Below, piece by piece: positions 1 to 11,504 of a DNA stretch of 64,000 bases. The notes under the pieces were generated by a model. The model did no database searches. It had not been told where the DNA came from and worked only from the letters and a program-made list of their open reading frames with translations. Origin of the DNA: Solanum dulcamara (lineage: Eukaryota; Streptophyta; Magnoliopsida; Solanales; Solanaceae); assembly GCF_947179165.1 (NCBI RefSeq), contig NC_077237.1, positions 66,013,523 through 66,077,522 on the forward strand, read 5' to 3'. How positions within the stretch are numbered: position 1 is the stretch's first letter; each line of letters begins with the position of its first letter. The translations under genes and the position numbers were made by a program.

Positions 1-466
1 ATCGCGGAAGCTTTAATCAGACGTAAAGTGCGCTGCATCTTTCTAATGAACTCCTGGGGGTCCTCTTTGGGGTTTGTCCTAAAGAACTCTGGAGGGTTAC
101 AAGTCAGAAACTCATGAGCCCTCGAACTATCAGACCTGTGTACCTGATCTCCTCCCAAACCGCATCTGTGTTCCTGGCTTGCCACCAACCTAGTCAATAG
201 CTAGACCGCATCCTGCATAGCCCTTTCCTCAGCTCTTGGCTGTGGAGCTAGAGGCTCGAGTGTTGGGCTCCAAAAACTGGTGAATCCGCCTTCTAGTCTT
301 TAGTTGGGGCTGCCCTAATTTCTGCCGGTGGCGTAGAGCTGGCTGTTGGGGGCACAGTTTCCCGCTCAGGCATCGATCGAGCCCTGGTAACTCTGGGTGC
401 CTGACCAATCTCACCGAGTGCTACTGTTTTTCCCTTCTGGGCAGCCTTCGTTTTCCTCGGAGGCAT
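1..466 (-). pseudogene. Gag N-terminal fragment of Ty3/gypsy element A
   Basis: Retrotransposon capsid precursor, reading right to left and running off the window at base 1. The start is the ATG at 466-464, giving MPPRKTKAAQKGK, the basic opening usual in plant chromovirus Gag. It lies about 190 bases inside the primer-binding site, as expected. Further along the minus strand the pieces AMQDAV, LLTRLVASQEHR and NPPEFF...NPKEDPQEFI match the conserved Gag segment that ends in DPQEFI. At least one in-frame stop (about 210) and a frame change break it. Only the first third of Gag is visible; protease and polymerase would lie left of the window. The family match is confident, the exact frame joins are not. 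Confidence 0.72.
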
Positions 467-659
467 TACTAAAAATAATGACAATTATTTCATTAGGAAA
501 GAATCGTCCTAATAATATAGCTCTATCGCATGATCTAAGATAAGAAGAAAAGTAATATCCTAAATGCCCTGTAGCCTCCTACTTAAAGATGTGGTGCACA
601 ACACACCAATAAACAAGACTCTACTAGACACGGTCTGTAGACATTTCAAGGACCCAACC

Positions 660-671
660 GCTTTGATACCA
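660..671 (-). other. Primer-binding site of element A (tRNA-iMet)
   Basis: Minus-strand TGGTATCAAAGC differs at one base from TGGTATCAGAGC, the initiator tRNA-Met complement used by most plant LTR elements. It sits four bases inside the LTR end (TCATGACA), which fixes element A as minus-oriented. Confidence 0.85.
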
Positions 672-675
672 CTTT

Positions 676-3600
676 TGTCATGACCCAACCCCGTAGGCCG
701 TGACTGGTGCCCAACCTTATCCCAAATTAACATTTTAATCGAATAAACATAGGTAGTGATTAGAAAAGATTGCTAAATAGATCACAAAAATAGATGTAGG
801 CACGAGGGCTGATAGGCCGTCATGAAACACACACAACCCAAAACATATATACAAAACCCACAACATAACTCTATACAAAGACCTCTACAGATGATAACAT
901 AGTCATATGACGGGACAGGGCCTCGTCGTACCCCTAACAAACATATCCAAATATACAGGGATAAAGTCAGTACCAAAATACAACCTTCGAACAAGGGAGC
1001 ATTATCAATGATGCAACAAATATCCTAAACAGGTGATTCAGCAAATCGAACTTCGGTACCTACGGGCATGTAACGCAGCCCCCAAAGAAAGGGGGCCAGT
1101 ACGAAAAATGTACCGAATATGTAAAGCATGAACTGTAATAAAAAAGACCATAATCTAAATAGTAGGTGCAGAAAATAAAATAAATGTTCAGAATTTCAAA
1201 ATGCTTATCATAATCACAAATCATACATGCAAAGACATATGCCATATTCAGCCCCATTTTGTGGGATTCGGTGAATAAAACGTGGTCGCCCTCCCATCAT
1301 TGGCACCACAGCACATCATAACACTAGAGTAGGGAATGTCTCCATAACAGATCACATCATATTAGATGGTCATATCAAATCATATCAAATCATATCAAAT
1401 CATATCATGTCATATAATATGTGTACATGGCACAGCATAACTCCATGGCATAACATACACCACCCCATGTACATCGTGTACCTGCCCCCTCACATAGGGG
1501 TACGGCAAATAATGCAAAGAAATACGCTTGATAACATATCCTGGCCCACACTCAGTAAAAGAGTGGTTACAGTATGCACGAGTAGAGTAGTGAGAAACTA
1601 AATGCAATTTAAAATACAAAATAATTATACAAACTCGATAGCATAGTTTCGATAATAAATCATATATAAAAGTACTTGAATAATAATAGTAGTGCAAGTC
1701 TTTCCAATGTCACAATAGTCTATGTCAAAATAGTTTTCTAAAATTATCTCCCTATTTCGAAATATATTATGGGACATAACAGAATAATTAATCGTATAAT
1801 ATTCGAAAGAATAGCAAATAGTTTCTTTCAAATTCTACCTAACATGAGACAAATGGAATAACAAAGAAAAATTCGGAATAGTGGGGCCCTCCTCGGTCAA
1901 AGGAGGTGCCGTATACAAATTACGTGTGTTAAACTTTATAATATTATTTATAAGAGTTTCAAGGTAGTCGGATTTCATTTGTGCAAATTCTAGAAGTTTA
2001 GACAATTTTTCCAAAAATATTCAGAAATACCTAATTCAATTCTACTGAATAGAAAAGGGAAAGTTTTGAGTGTCGATTCTGAAGAGCAGAGTCATCCCTA
2101 TTGCTCGTATCCAAACCTATTACATCTAGGACATGCCAAGAGAAGAAAAGGTAAAGCTTTACTTACCTTATCGGCTTTTCACGCTTGTCCAAATTCAATT
2201 TCCATTTCCTCCAAAATCTACAATTTGTCATATTACCAATTACTATTTATAAGACTTTAAGAATTCAATTCTACCTATACTTGTCTACAAAAATTTCGGC
2301 AGCATCTCCCCTATATATATGACAACCCCGAGATTACAACTCAGCCACAATATCAACAACCAAGCCAAGAACAACACTAATACCATCAATAATCAATTTA
2401 AAACGCACCATAACATAAATTGGCTTCTTTTCCAACTAGTGTAACAACTTTCAACCAAACTTTACATTTTCAAATAAATATGAATATTTCATGTTCATAA
2501 TTAATTTCAACTCATTCCAACATAACTAAAAAGTATTCCAAGTAAGCTATCAAATATTCATCATTTCCATATTTCACCCAAAAATTCCATAAATGCAATA
2601 AAACTATTATAATTCATTTTCTTCTTTCAACTTCATAATCAACAACAATAATCCACACTTTAACAACTTCATTTTCATAATATTACAAAATCATCCTTTA
2701 AGGGAATAATTCCTACAAACCATTTCAATACCAACTTACACCATATAAACTTCATTTATATCCCATAAATCATAACAACAACTAACAAATTATACAAACC
2801 TAGTTTTTTTTCCATTTCATCACCTAACCCATATTTCCAACTTCAATAAATTCATTCAACTTTCAATTCCAACATAAATTTTTTTTACCATAACTACTAC
2901 TCCATAACTACTACTAAAATAATACACAAAAATTCAAGTCTTCTTGCCAACAATCTTACATACACATAACTTATTCATATGTCAAAATCCAACCATATAA
3001 CTTCCATATTTCCATGGATTCTACAGATGTCTACTTACTACAACATAAACAAACTTCATAACATAATGAAATTGGATTAATTCTTACCTTTTCCTTCTAA
3101 CTTATTCACTTCCAAATCAATGAACCAAGCCTCCAAACTTCCAAAACAACTCCACCATGTTATACAGAACCTTTGAATTAGTAAGAATACTAGGAGAAAA
3201 TATTTTTTTGGATGAAATTTCAAAGACCAATTTTTTTCCAAGCTTGGCCGATTTTCTCTAGTTTGTTTTCCTTAGTTTCTTCTCTTCTATCTTCTTCCAA
3301 TTCTCTTGAATATTTTAGGAGTTGGAAGATATAAAGACCCCTAGGTGAAATTACCATTTTCCCCTCACCTTTTCTAATATTTCAAAGTTGAAATTCTAAT
3401 TTTTCCCTTAACTGTTACACCCCACACTTTTAAACTCGGAATATCTCCTAGGTTACTTAGAAGCTAGTATGTGAGCTACTTAAGTTACGACCCTATTGAA
3501 CAACTCTAAGAAGGGAGAATGTGATACCCCGTTGTAGGGAAGGTTGGAAATAGGGTCAAGAGAAGTCGGAAGGAGTTGGAGGGCAAGTAATGAGTCGTAG

Positions 3601-6600
3601 GACTCGACTTATCTACGTAAACTACTAAGTTAGAAGTCTTACATACGTGAGTTACTTGATTACATAAAAAGCTTATGTAGCAAAGGTTTCATAGGCTCTT
3701 AAAGTGAGACGAGATTACGAACCCACAAGGAAGGAAAAAAAATTCGGGGCAGCCAATGGGAGGGTGACACGTGGCAGCACCTAAGCGGGCAGGTGACCCA
3801 CCTGCTTGGGGAGTTGGGCCCCACTTCCACGTGGCATCCCCTCCTTGAACATGTAGGTGCGGTGGCATAATAGGGGCTGGACACGTCTCACCTCTTGGGT
3901 CCGACACGTGTCACACCCTAAATCCACATATATATGTGTATATGTATCATATACTTCAGTTGTTCATTAAAACATCAGCCAACATAGAGAAACAAAATGT
4001 GAAAGCGAGACATAGAGAGGCTACCATGGCCTTTGAAGTTTAAAGGTAAGTTTTTCAATTTTCTTCCGTGAATTAATTATATATGGTGTACCTTAAGTAC
4101 ATGGATACGTATATATGTATTTTAAGAAGTTCATGGAACTAAAACTCCATCTTTGCAATTGGAATTTGGAAGAGAAAATAAGAGAAAAACGTGAAAGGGA
4201 CAAGGGAGAAGGGCTACGGATTTGACCCTTTTTGGGTAAGCTTTCGGGTTTCTTTTCGTGAATTAATTAATTATGGTATCCTGTGGTTATATGATGATGT
4301 TTAATAACGAGAAAATCCAATTTGGGGCAGCGAGGAAGTCGCAAAAACAGCCCTCTCAAGTTCAGCGCGTTTGAAGAAGTTCCGAGGCACAATTTCGGCT
4401 AGTTTTAGCCAATTTCGGGAAAGGTAAGTTCTTACCCTTTAATTTGAAGTTTATGAGTTTAAATTAGGGTGTATTATACACCTAGATTCTGGAAGTTGGA
4501 TAAAAGGCTTGAAAAGTTCAGCATTCGAAATAAGCTAAAACGTAGTCGCTATAGTTGAATTGTCGTCGAAATAAGTATTGCCCTTGTGAAGTACTGCTGC
4601 AGGGGTATGGCTTGTTGTTTCAGGGACTAAATATGATATAAGGTGGGTTAGGGTGCGGATGGTTGAGGACACATGACCCCCGTTGCGTATAATTAAAGGC
4701 GTTACGAAATAAAGGCTAGACGCCCTATTGCGATATCGTATTTTTGAATAAGTTGTTTGGAGTTATATTGTATATTGTTGGTATGAATTGCTTCAGGTTG
4801 TTGTTGTTGGTTGGATTTAGGTCTTAGGGACCTAATTGGAAATTTAGATAGGGCACATTATAGGGGAGGTGCTGCCTAATTTTCGTCGACGCCTTAGCGA
4901 ATAACAGAACTAGTCGGGAAAACGACTAAGGAAATAGATTCCATTAATACGAGGATATAACCTATGGTGTTGGAAAGTAAAATGGGTTGATATTCATACT
5001 ACTTTCATGTTGAATAGGTTCAAAGGATGGAGAGGCAAGCAGGATAAGGAATAATTCAGACAAGGTATGTAAAGCTTTCTCTTGGCATGTTTTGGTATAA
5101 GTTCGTACCACTATCTTTCTTTCCTTTTGGCAATGTTTAGCCTTAAGTGAATTGTATATGAAGTGCAGGGATAATTCCATTCCCAGAATTCTGAGTACGC
5201 CTCATAACCCCTATCCACTGTTCAGTATTAGAGTTCCTGTGAAGATGAAGTATTGCCTAGTAGGGCTTCTATGTGTTAGAATATAATGTAGGGGAAGCTA
5301 TCTCTCATTTTCATTGAGATGTATTTGATACGAAAATGAGGTTACAATTCCATAGTGGTTCACCGAGCCCCGTGAAGGGCCGTGTATGAAATATGTATAT
5401 GAAGATCACCTGAAGGAAAGTACAGACTATATAGAGCTTATTCTCTTTGTTCTTTTAGGGCATGTCCTTGTCTTAGTTGTAAGTTGAATCTGATCTGAAC
5501 TCCAAGGTAACTCCATTCTTAAACATCTCTTAATTACTTTTTAATATCGAACTCTGATAGTAATTGAACTATTTCCCTAGAAACTTTTATATGTTAAAGA
5601 GGTAACAAATGTATAGGCTCCAAGTCTTACAGACTATATGTTAAAAAATGTTTCTGGTTCCATAAGTGATTTGGCTTCACTTTAGTACATGTCTAGCAGC
5701 CCCGAGATTATAATTGATATTGCCCATAATGGCATTTAGAAGTCACTCGAGATGACTATACTACTACTCGAGTCCTCCGACAAAATTTTAATCTTCTTAT
5801 ACGGTCAAGTCTCTAATAATGAATTAAATTGCATATAGTTACTCACTACTCTACACGTTTATATTGTAACACTTCTTTCCCTGAGTCCCGGGCCAAGATA
5901 TGTTCTCGTGCACAGTTCACTGCATTATTCCCTGAGTCCCTCAATAGAGGGCCAGGATACATGTATAGATATATGATGATGTGTTGTAATAAGGTGGTTA
6001 TGGCGCCGGGCCTATGATGGTACTATAGATGTGATTCACCGGACCCCTGAAAGGGCCGGCTATATTGTATAAATTGAGCATGCATGCTTTTGTGATTCAC
6101 AGAGTACAGGTATATGACTTCGATTTAATAATATGTTCCTCTGCTTCTCTATTTCGAGTATACCTCCAGTGTATTGTGTTACATTTTACATATTCAGTAC
6201 ATATGTCGTACTGATCCCCTTTCCCGGAGGCTACGTTCATGCTCGCAGGTATAGATACAGATTTTGGGAGTCCGTCAGCTTAGGATTCCACGCAGCTCAG
6301 CTGGAAGAGGCTCCATTATATCGGGGCCTAATTTTGATACTGTCTACGGATGTATAGAAATTGTTTTATCCATTCAGGGGTATGGAGGGGGCCCTATCCC
6401 GCCATATGTTGTCATTTATATGTTTAGAGGTCTGCAATCATGTATATTTGGGTTGTATATGTTAGTTTAGTTCAGCTGGGTCTATATAATATATTATACA
6501 TGTTGTTATGTTATGGCAGCCTTGTCGGCTTGCTTGTCCTGTCATGTTGTGATACAAACAAAAAGGGCTACAGGTATATGTAAATGTTATCGCCCAGTGG

Positions 6601-6899
6601 GGCTCTGTTACATGATATTGTTTTATTTACAGTTCAATGTGACCACAACTGATTGATATGTGTACGGGGGGTCCAGGTCGGACCCCAGACGCAACCTACG
6701 GGGTTGGGTCGTGATATTAACCTTTTATAGTATTTCCACATGTGAAATTCCAATTTTACCCTTTAACTTTTCCAATATTTCCACATCCCAATTTAGTCAT
6801 AAGAATTTTTTGTATCTAATAAAATCAAATATAGCCTTTCCCTTGACTTGTTACCGTTATCCCCAAAATGTTCTAATATTAAAAATACGGGTCATAACA
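676..6899 (-). repeat. LTR of element A, split by a nested solo LTR
   Basis: Long terminal repeat read on the minus strand from TGTTATGACC (ending at 6899) to TCATGACA (ending at 676). The body is in two parts, 676-3412 and 6722-6899, because a plus-strand solo LTR with its 5-bp duplication sits between. Without it the LTR is about 2.9 kb. Segments near 1541-1600 and 2270-2310 are recognisably related, in reverse, to 5838-5905 and 4850-4890 of the nested LTR, so the two are cousins in opposite orientation. Small open frames here (for example 1410-1697) show no protein family. 2330-3400 is A+T-rich and featureless. Confidence 0.75.
3413..6716 (+). mobile_element. Complete solo LTR, 3.3 kb, Ty3/gypsy
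   Basis: Starts TGTTACACCCC and ends GGGTCGTGATA (TGACA with the C changed to T). It is flanked on both sides by TTAAC (3408-3412 and 6717-6721), a 5-bp target duplication. No PBS, polypurine tract or gag-pol follows, so it is a solo LTR left by recombination between the two ends of an element. Removing it and one TTAAC rejoins the surrounding LTR A cleanly. Inside are short direct repeats: CGTGAATTAATTA at about 4068 and 4257, a TTCACCG...GAAGGGCC-type block at 5357 and 6032, and CCCTGAGTCCC at about 5879 and 5932. Confidence 0.86.
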
Positions 6900-7315
6900 T
6901 CATTCATCCTCGCATTGTGTTGTATGATCTACCGGTGGTTATGTTTTTGGAAGCATGATGGGCCTTAATCTAGTCTTAGACTAGTGATTGCCTTAGACTT
7001 GCATTAGTTTGGTGTCGTTGGGCCTTAGAACATCTTCGATGTTATTTCGAATGGTTGGCTCCCTATAGACTGATAAATAAGACTTAAGTCTGATAGGATA
7101 ATCTTTAGCTAGGAAGTAACTCATTTTCTATGCTTACCTCCTTATTGTCCTATTCTCCTTTCGGTCTGGTATCACCTAGTTCTTGATTTTGGGAGTCTTC
7201 TTTATCATTTTGGTTATGTGTGGGTCAAGATGGAGTGGTGTCTTGATGAAACTCGGTTTGAGGGTACTCCCCATGATGAACTGTTGGTCATTGAGTCTAA
7301 TTCGATTTAGCTCCT

Positions 7316-7641
7316 TATCTATAGTTACCCAATTAAAGTCCATGGTCCAGCTTACTTGTATTTGATTCCTTAGCTATGGTTCGGTTAAAGTCTGTGGTCC
7401 AGATTACTTGTGTACAATTCCTTAATACAGTTACCTAGTTAAAGATCGTGGTCAAACTTATTTGTGTTCGATTGATTAGCTACAATTACCCTATTGAAGT
7501 CTGTGGTCTAGCTTACTCGTGTTAAACCCTTTGGCTAGAGTTACTTGTTGGTAGTATGTGGTCTAGCTTACTCGTGTTGACTCATTAGCTATAGTTACCC
7601 AGTTTAAGTCTGTGTTCCATCTTACACGTGGTTCAATTCCT
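7316..7641. repeat. Minisatellite, six copies of about 54 bp
   Basis: Six degenerate head-to-tail units beginning near 7316, 7371, 7423, 7477, 7531 and 7586. The shared core is TTAGCTATAGTTACCC, then a T/A-rich link, GTCTGTGGTC and AGCTTACTCGTG. Units are 52-56 bp and clearly diverged from each other. Non-coding, inside LTR-like sequence. Confidence 0.8.
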
Positions 7642-7887
7642 AATTTCTTGATGAATCTTTGATTCAAGTCTTCATTTTCTCTCAGCTTTGGGTTGAGGTA
7701 ATAGAGCTTGGGAATGGTTCGGTTCAAGTCTGGGAAATGGTGATATTATTGGAATTCTTTTGGCTCTGTTCATTTTAATTCATCTTTTCTTTGCTTCTGT
7801 TGGGCTTATGGGAGTCCATTCAGGTTATTACCTTATACTTGTGCACGAACATACCCATCAGGTCCATGGGAGCCCAACAGATTTAGC

Positions 7888-8513
7888 TTGATTCTTTCTC
7901 TTTATTTGTTGTGTAAGCTCATGTACATACCTACATTTACTTCTTGCCCTGTCTTTGGTTGTGATCATTTACTCGCACTTTAGTTTACTTTTTCTTATCT
8001 TGCTCAGTTGGTCTATGATTCCTACTGGGTACGTGTTGTTTTGGTACTCATACTACACTCTACCGGCGTTGATTCGAGCCAGATGCAGTCGTGATCGGAG
8101 GTGAGCGTGAGCACATTGCATTATGGATTTAGCCGTCTCTCTCTATACATATATTTTTCCATCTTTTTCTTTTTGAGACAACTTTGTTTTTATGAGCACA
8201 TTGATTCTTTCTCTTTATTTGTTGTGTATGATCATGTACATACCTATATTTACTTCTTGCCCTGTCTTTGGTTGTGTTCATTTACTCACACTTTAGTTTA
8301 CTTGTTCTTATCTTGCTCAATTTGACTATGATTCCTACTGGGTACGTGTTGTTTTAGTACTCATACTATATCCTAACGGCGTTGATTTGAGCTAGATGTA
8401 GTCATGATCAGAGGTGATGGTGAGCACATTGGGTTATGGATTTACCCGTCTCTCTATATACATATATTTTTCCTATCTTTTTCTTTTTGAGAAAACTCTA
8501 TTTTTGTGGTCTA
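7888..8513. repeat. Tandem duplication, 313-bp unit, two copies
   Basis: TTGATTCTTTCTCTTTATTT occurs at 7888 and again at 8201, and the two following 313-bp stretches match almost base for base through CTATCTTTTTCTTTTTGAGA. Both copies carry the GGGTACGTGTTGTTTT phrase and the GCGTTGATT block. A segmental duplication inside the LTR-like sequence. Confidence 0.85.
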
Positions 8514-8834
8514 CTTTTGAGACTTGTACTCTTTTGTAGTAGCTCTGTGCTTGTGATTTCCAGGTTCCGGGAGGGTTCTTTTATTTGTATATATTTTGTT
8601 AGCTTCTGACCATTCATATATGTTCCTATTATTTCTTTATTGTTTTAGATGTGATTGTTGGTCTTCTATTGATAGCCCATTACTCACAGTACCGAGATAT
8701 GGGTCAACTTGCCTACCGATGGGTTATAGTAGGTGCTATTATGATCTGAGAAATTGGGTCATGCACTTAAACACTTGAGCATGGATAGCTTAGTACCTTA
8801 GGCTTGAGTAGAGTGGAAAAGATAAGGGTAACGT

Positions 8835-9341
8835 TTCATCATATCCACCTCCTCTTACCATATAGAACTTTCAACTTGTTGATTCCTCTAAAGGACTTTA
8901 ACGCATGCAACTTCTTTATTCCTCAACCTCTTGACTTTCTGATTCGAAATTTCAAATGGAACCTCTTCTTAGGTCAAGGTTTCTTCAACATTCACTACCC
9001 CCAAAGGCACAATGGATGTACGATCATCCATGCATTTTCTCAACATAGACACATAGAACACCGGATGAACCATGGACATTTCCGAAGGCAATTCCAACTC
9101 ATAAGAGACTTTGCCAACACGTCTTAAGATTCTATAAGGCGCTACATACCTAGGTCTCAATTTTCCTTCTTACGAAACCTAACCACATCAAATACACCCA
9201 ATCATCCACACTAAACTCAAGATCCCTTCTCCTAGTATCGAAATAGGACTTTTTGCGACTTTGAGCCATCTTCAACCTCTCTCTAATAACTCTCACCTTT
9301 TCTAAAGCATCTAGCACCAAATAGGGGCCTAACAAGGTCAT
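8835..9341 (-). pseudogene. Integrase C-terminus and chromodomain of element B
   Basis: The C-terminal part of integrase binds DNA, and the chromodomain is thought to steer chromovirus insertion towards heterochromatin. Visible pieces are KVRVIRERLKMAQSRKKSYFD and RRRDLEFSVDDWVYL (9150-9341), then YRILRRVGKVSYELELP and HPVFYVSMLRK (8969-9160), the GPF/Y-type module. Next comes a chromodomain-like tail with RLRNKEVACVKVL (about 8850-8960). A frameshift and a few lost codons separate the first two pieces, and stops interrupt the chromodomain. The plus-strand open frame over the same bases is an antisense shadow. Confidence 0.8.
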
Positions 9342-9377
9342 AACACCTACCTCAAATAAACCAATCAGAGACCTACA

Positions 9378-9830
9378 TCATCTCTCATACAAAGCCTCAA
9401 ACGGCTCCATCGTGATGAGCGGTAGATGATCATCCCAATTCCCTTTGAACTCTAACACACAAGCCCTTAACATATCCTCTATTATTTGGATCGTTCTTTC
9501 GGCTTGCCCATCAGTTTGAGGATGGAATGCGGTGCTTAAATTCACCTTAGTACCGAGGGCCCTTTGAAATGATTTCCAAAAGTGAGAAGTGAATTGGGTA
9601 ACACAATCCAAAATTATTGACAATGGCACACCATGCAACCTTACCAAATCACGACTATACAACTTAGCATAATCTTCAGCACTATAAGAGGTCTTGACCA
9701 GTAGGAAGTGAGCCAAATTAGTCATTCTATCAACCATTACACATATGGAATTGGCGTTTTTTGGGTATGAGGCAAACCCACTACAAAATCCATATTCACA
9801 TCTTCCCACTTAAAAGTAGTTATTTTACTA
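9378..9830 (-). pseudogene. Integrase catalytic core of element B
   Basis: DDE-type integrase core that joins element cDNA to the host chromosome. KTSYSAEDYAKLYSRDLVRL and HGVPLSIILDCVTQF hold the second catalytic Asp, although the usual DRG is DCV. FHPQTDGQAERTIQ carries the catalytic Glu. The first Asp, in a VNMDF motif, lies in another frame at about 9790, so a frameshift separates the catalytic residues. After DDHLPLI, about a dozen codons normally present before PFEALY are missing. A clear family match, not functional. Confidence 0.85.
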
Positions 9831-9834
9831 TTTT

Positions 9835-10196
9835 ATGATAGGACACCCAGCCTTTGATGTTTGGTCTTCACTTTTTGGCTATTCAGAAATTCGGACACGA
9901 ACCTTGATATGTCCTTTTTCATGCCACACCACCAATATAACTCTTTCAAATCTCGATTCATTTTTGTCAAACCAGGATGAATAGAGTATAAAGAATTGTG
10001 AGCCTCCTTCAAAATCGAAGTCCTTAGGTCATCAACACCCGTAACATATAACCGACCTTGTTATTGTAGTACCCCATCTCCCCCTTGTGAAAATACATCT
10101 ACTTTCTTTTCCTTTATCAATCTCTTCAACTCCACTAATGTCGGGTCAAGGTCTTAGTTTAACTTAACATCCACCATCAAAGAGGATTCGAACCCA
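9835..10196 (-). pseudogene. Integrase zinc-finger region of element B
   Basis: Continuation of pol between RNase H and the integrase core. Minus-strand codons give pieces such as LYWWCGMKKDI and HNSLYSIHPG, the surroundings of the H2C2 zinc-binding region, spread over more than one frame with stops. The usual CPNCQ knuckle is not cleanly readable. Assigned mainly by position between two certain domains. Confidence 0.6.
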
Positions 10197-10780
10197 TTAT
10201 GAAAAACCATACCACCATCGTTGGTACCACTTTACCCCTAACCTAGCTAACCAGTGAACATCTTTTACCAACCCTCTTTTCCCTTCATCAACATGGGCCA
10301 TACTCCCCATAGATACTCTACTAAGTGCATCATTAACCACATTGGCTTTACCTAGATGATAATGCACACTTATGTTGTAGTCATTGAGGAGTTCTAGCCA
10401 CCTCATTTGCCTTAGATTGAGGTCCTTTTGGGTGAACACATATTGGAGACTTTTATAATTGATATACACATCCACATGCACCCCATAGAGGTAATGCCAC
10501 CAAATCTTTAAAGTGAAAATGACGGCCGCCAATTCAAGATCATGGGTAGGATAGTTACGCTTATGCACCTTCAATTGTCTAGAATCATATGCTATAATTT
10601 TACCATTTTGTGTCTAGACACAACCCAAACCAAACTTTGAAGCATCACACTAAACTACAAACCTTTCTAACCTTTCTTATAGAGTCAAAATAGGAGTGAA
10701 GGTAAGTTAATCCTTTAAAGTTTGGAAACTCCTCTCACACTCATCCGTCCATATAAATTTCACCTTCTTTTGAGTCAACT
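10197..10780 (-). pseudogene. RNase H and linker of element B
   Basis: RNase H removes the RNA strand during reverse transcription. [33 protein letters not shown] and NYKSLQYVFTQKDLNLRQMR (10197-10574) are the characteristic Ty3/gypsy stretch, followed by YHLGKANVVNDALSR, the usual join to integrase. Upstream, at about 10580-10780, FERSFQTLKD-like and CDASKFGLGC-like codons are present in other frames. Stops and shifts separate the blocks. Family assignment is certain; activity is excluded. Confidence 0.82.
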
Positions 10781-10789
10781 TTGTCATAG

Positions 10790-11500
10790 GAGATGAGATG
10801 GAAGAAAACCCTTCAACGAACCTTCTATAATACCCGGCTAGACCTAAGAAACTCCTAATGATAGAAGGAGACAATGGTCTAAGCCAATTCTTGACCGCTT
10901 CTATTTTCTTAGGATCAACCTTGATTCTTTCATCAGTGACAAAGAAAAGCCACCTATTTCAACCAAAATTCGCACTTATTAAATTTTGCAAACAATTGTC
11001 TATACCTCAAGGTTTGAAACACAACACTTAAATGGTTCTTATGCTCTTCCTTACCCCAAGAGTAGATCAAGATATCATCGATGAAGACCACAACAAAATT
11101 ATCAAGGTAGGGTTTGAACATCCTATTCATTAGGTCCATAAAAACTGCTGGTGCATTCGTCAACCCAAAACTTATCACTACAAACTCGAAGTGGCCATAC
11201 CTCATTCAAAATGCAGTTTTTGGAATGTCACACTCCCTCACCCTTAGTTGGTGATAGCCAGACCAAAGATCGATCTTGGAGAAGTGACTTGCCCCTTGTA
11301 ATTGTTCAAACAAATCATCTATTCTAAGGATTGGGTACTTGTTCTTAATGGTCACTTTGTTCAATTGGTGGTAATCTATGCACATCTAAAATGACCCATC
11401 CTTCTTCCTCACAAATAACATGGGAGTACCCCATGGTGAAATACTTGGCCTTATGAACCCCTTTTCTAACAAGTCCTTTGGTTGTTCCTTCAACTCTTTC
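10790..11500 (-). pseudogene. Reverse transcriptase of element B
   Basis: RT palm and fingers. The block [19 protein letters not shown] and [14 protein letters not shown] leads to [10 protein letters not shown] at 11059-11085, in which both catalytic Asp residues are intact, and then to [12 protein letters not shown]. Earlier fingers motifs ([15 protein letters not shown] and [17 protein letters not shown]) read at about 11230-11400. Downstream, the [17 protein letters not shown] thumb motif lies at about 10800-10860. The domain is broken by stops (for example before 11205 and after 10954). Confidence 0.85.
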
Positions 11501-11504
11501 AACT

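Larger units (their letters stand above)
6900..8765 (+). repeat. Plus-oriented LTR-like sequence, left end unresolved
   Basis: No coding sequence. The right end reads ATTGGGTCATGCA, a decayed form of the TGGGTCATGACA terminus of gypsy LTRs. It is preceded by the typical run of GGTCAACTTGCCTACCGATGGG and GGTGCTATTATGATCTG. The phrase GGGTACGTGTTGTTTTGGTACTCATACTACAC is also common LTR vocabulary and occurs twice because of an internal duplication. No primer-binding site follows, so this is a solo or truncated LTR. A TG start and a target duplication could not be identified. The first bases after 6899 resemble the region just upstream of a minus-strand LTR. Confidence 0.45.

Noticed and set aside
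3689..3907. Pro/His-rich small frames on the minus strand
   Set aside because: They lie inside the solo LTR, overlap each other in two frames and match no family.
8804..9127. 107-codon plus-strand frame
   Set aside because: It is antisense to the chromodomain and integrase tail of element B, whose minus-strand motifs are clear.
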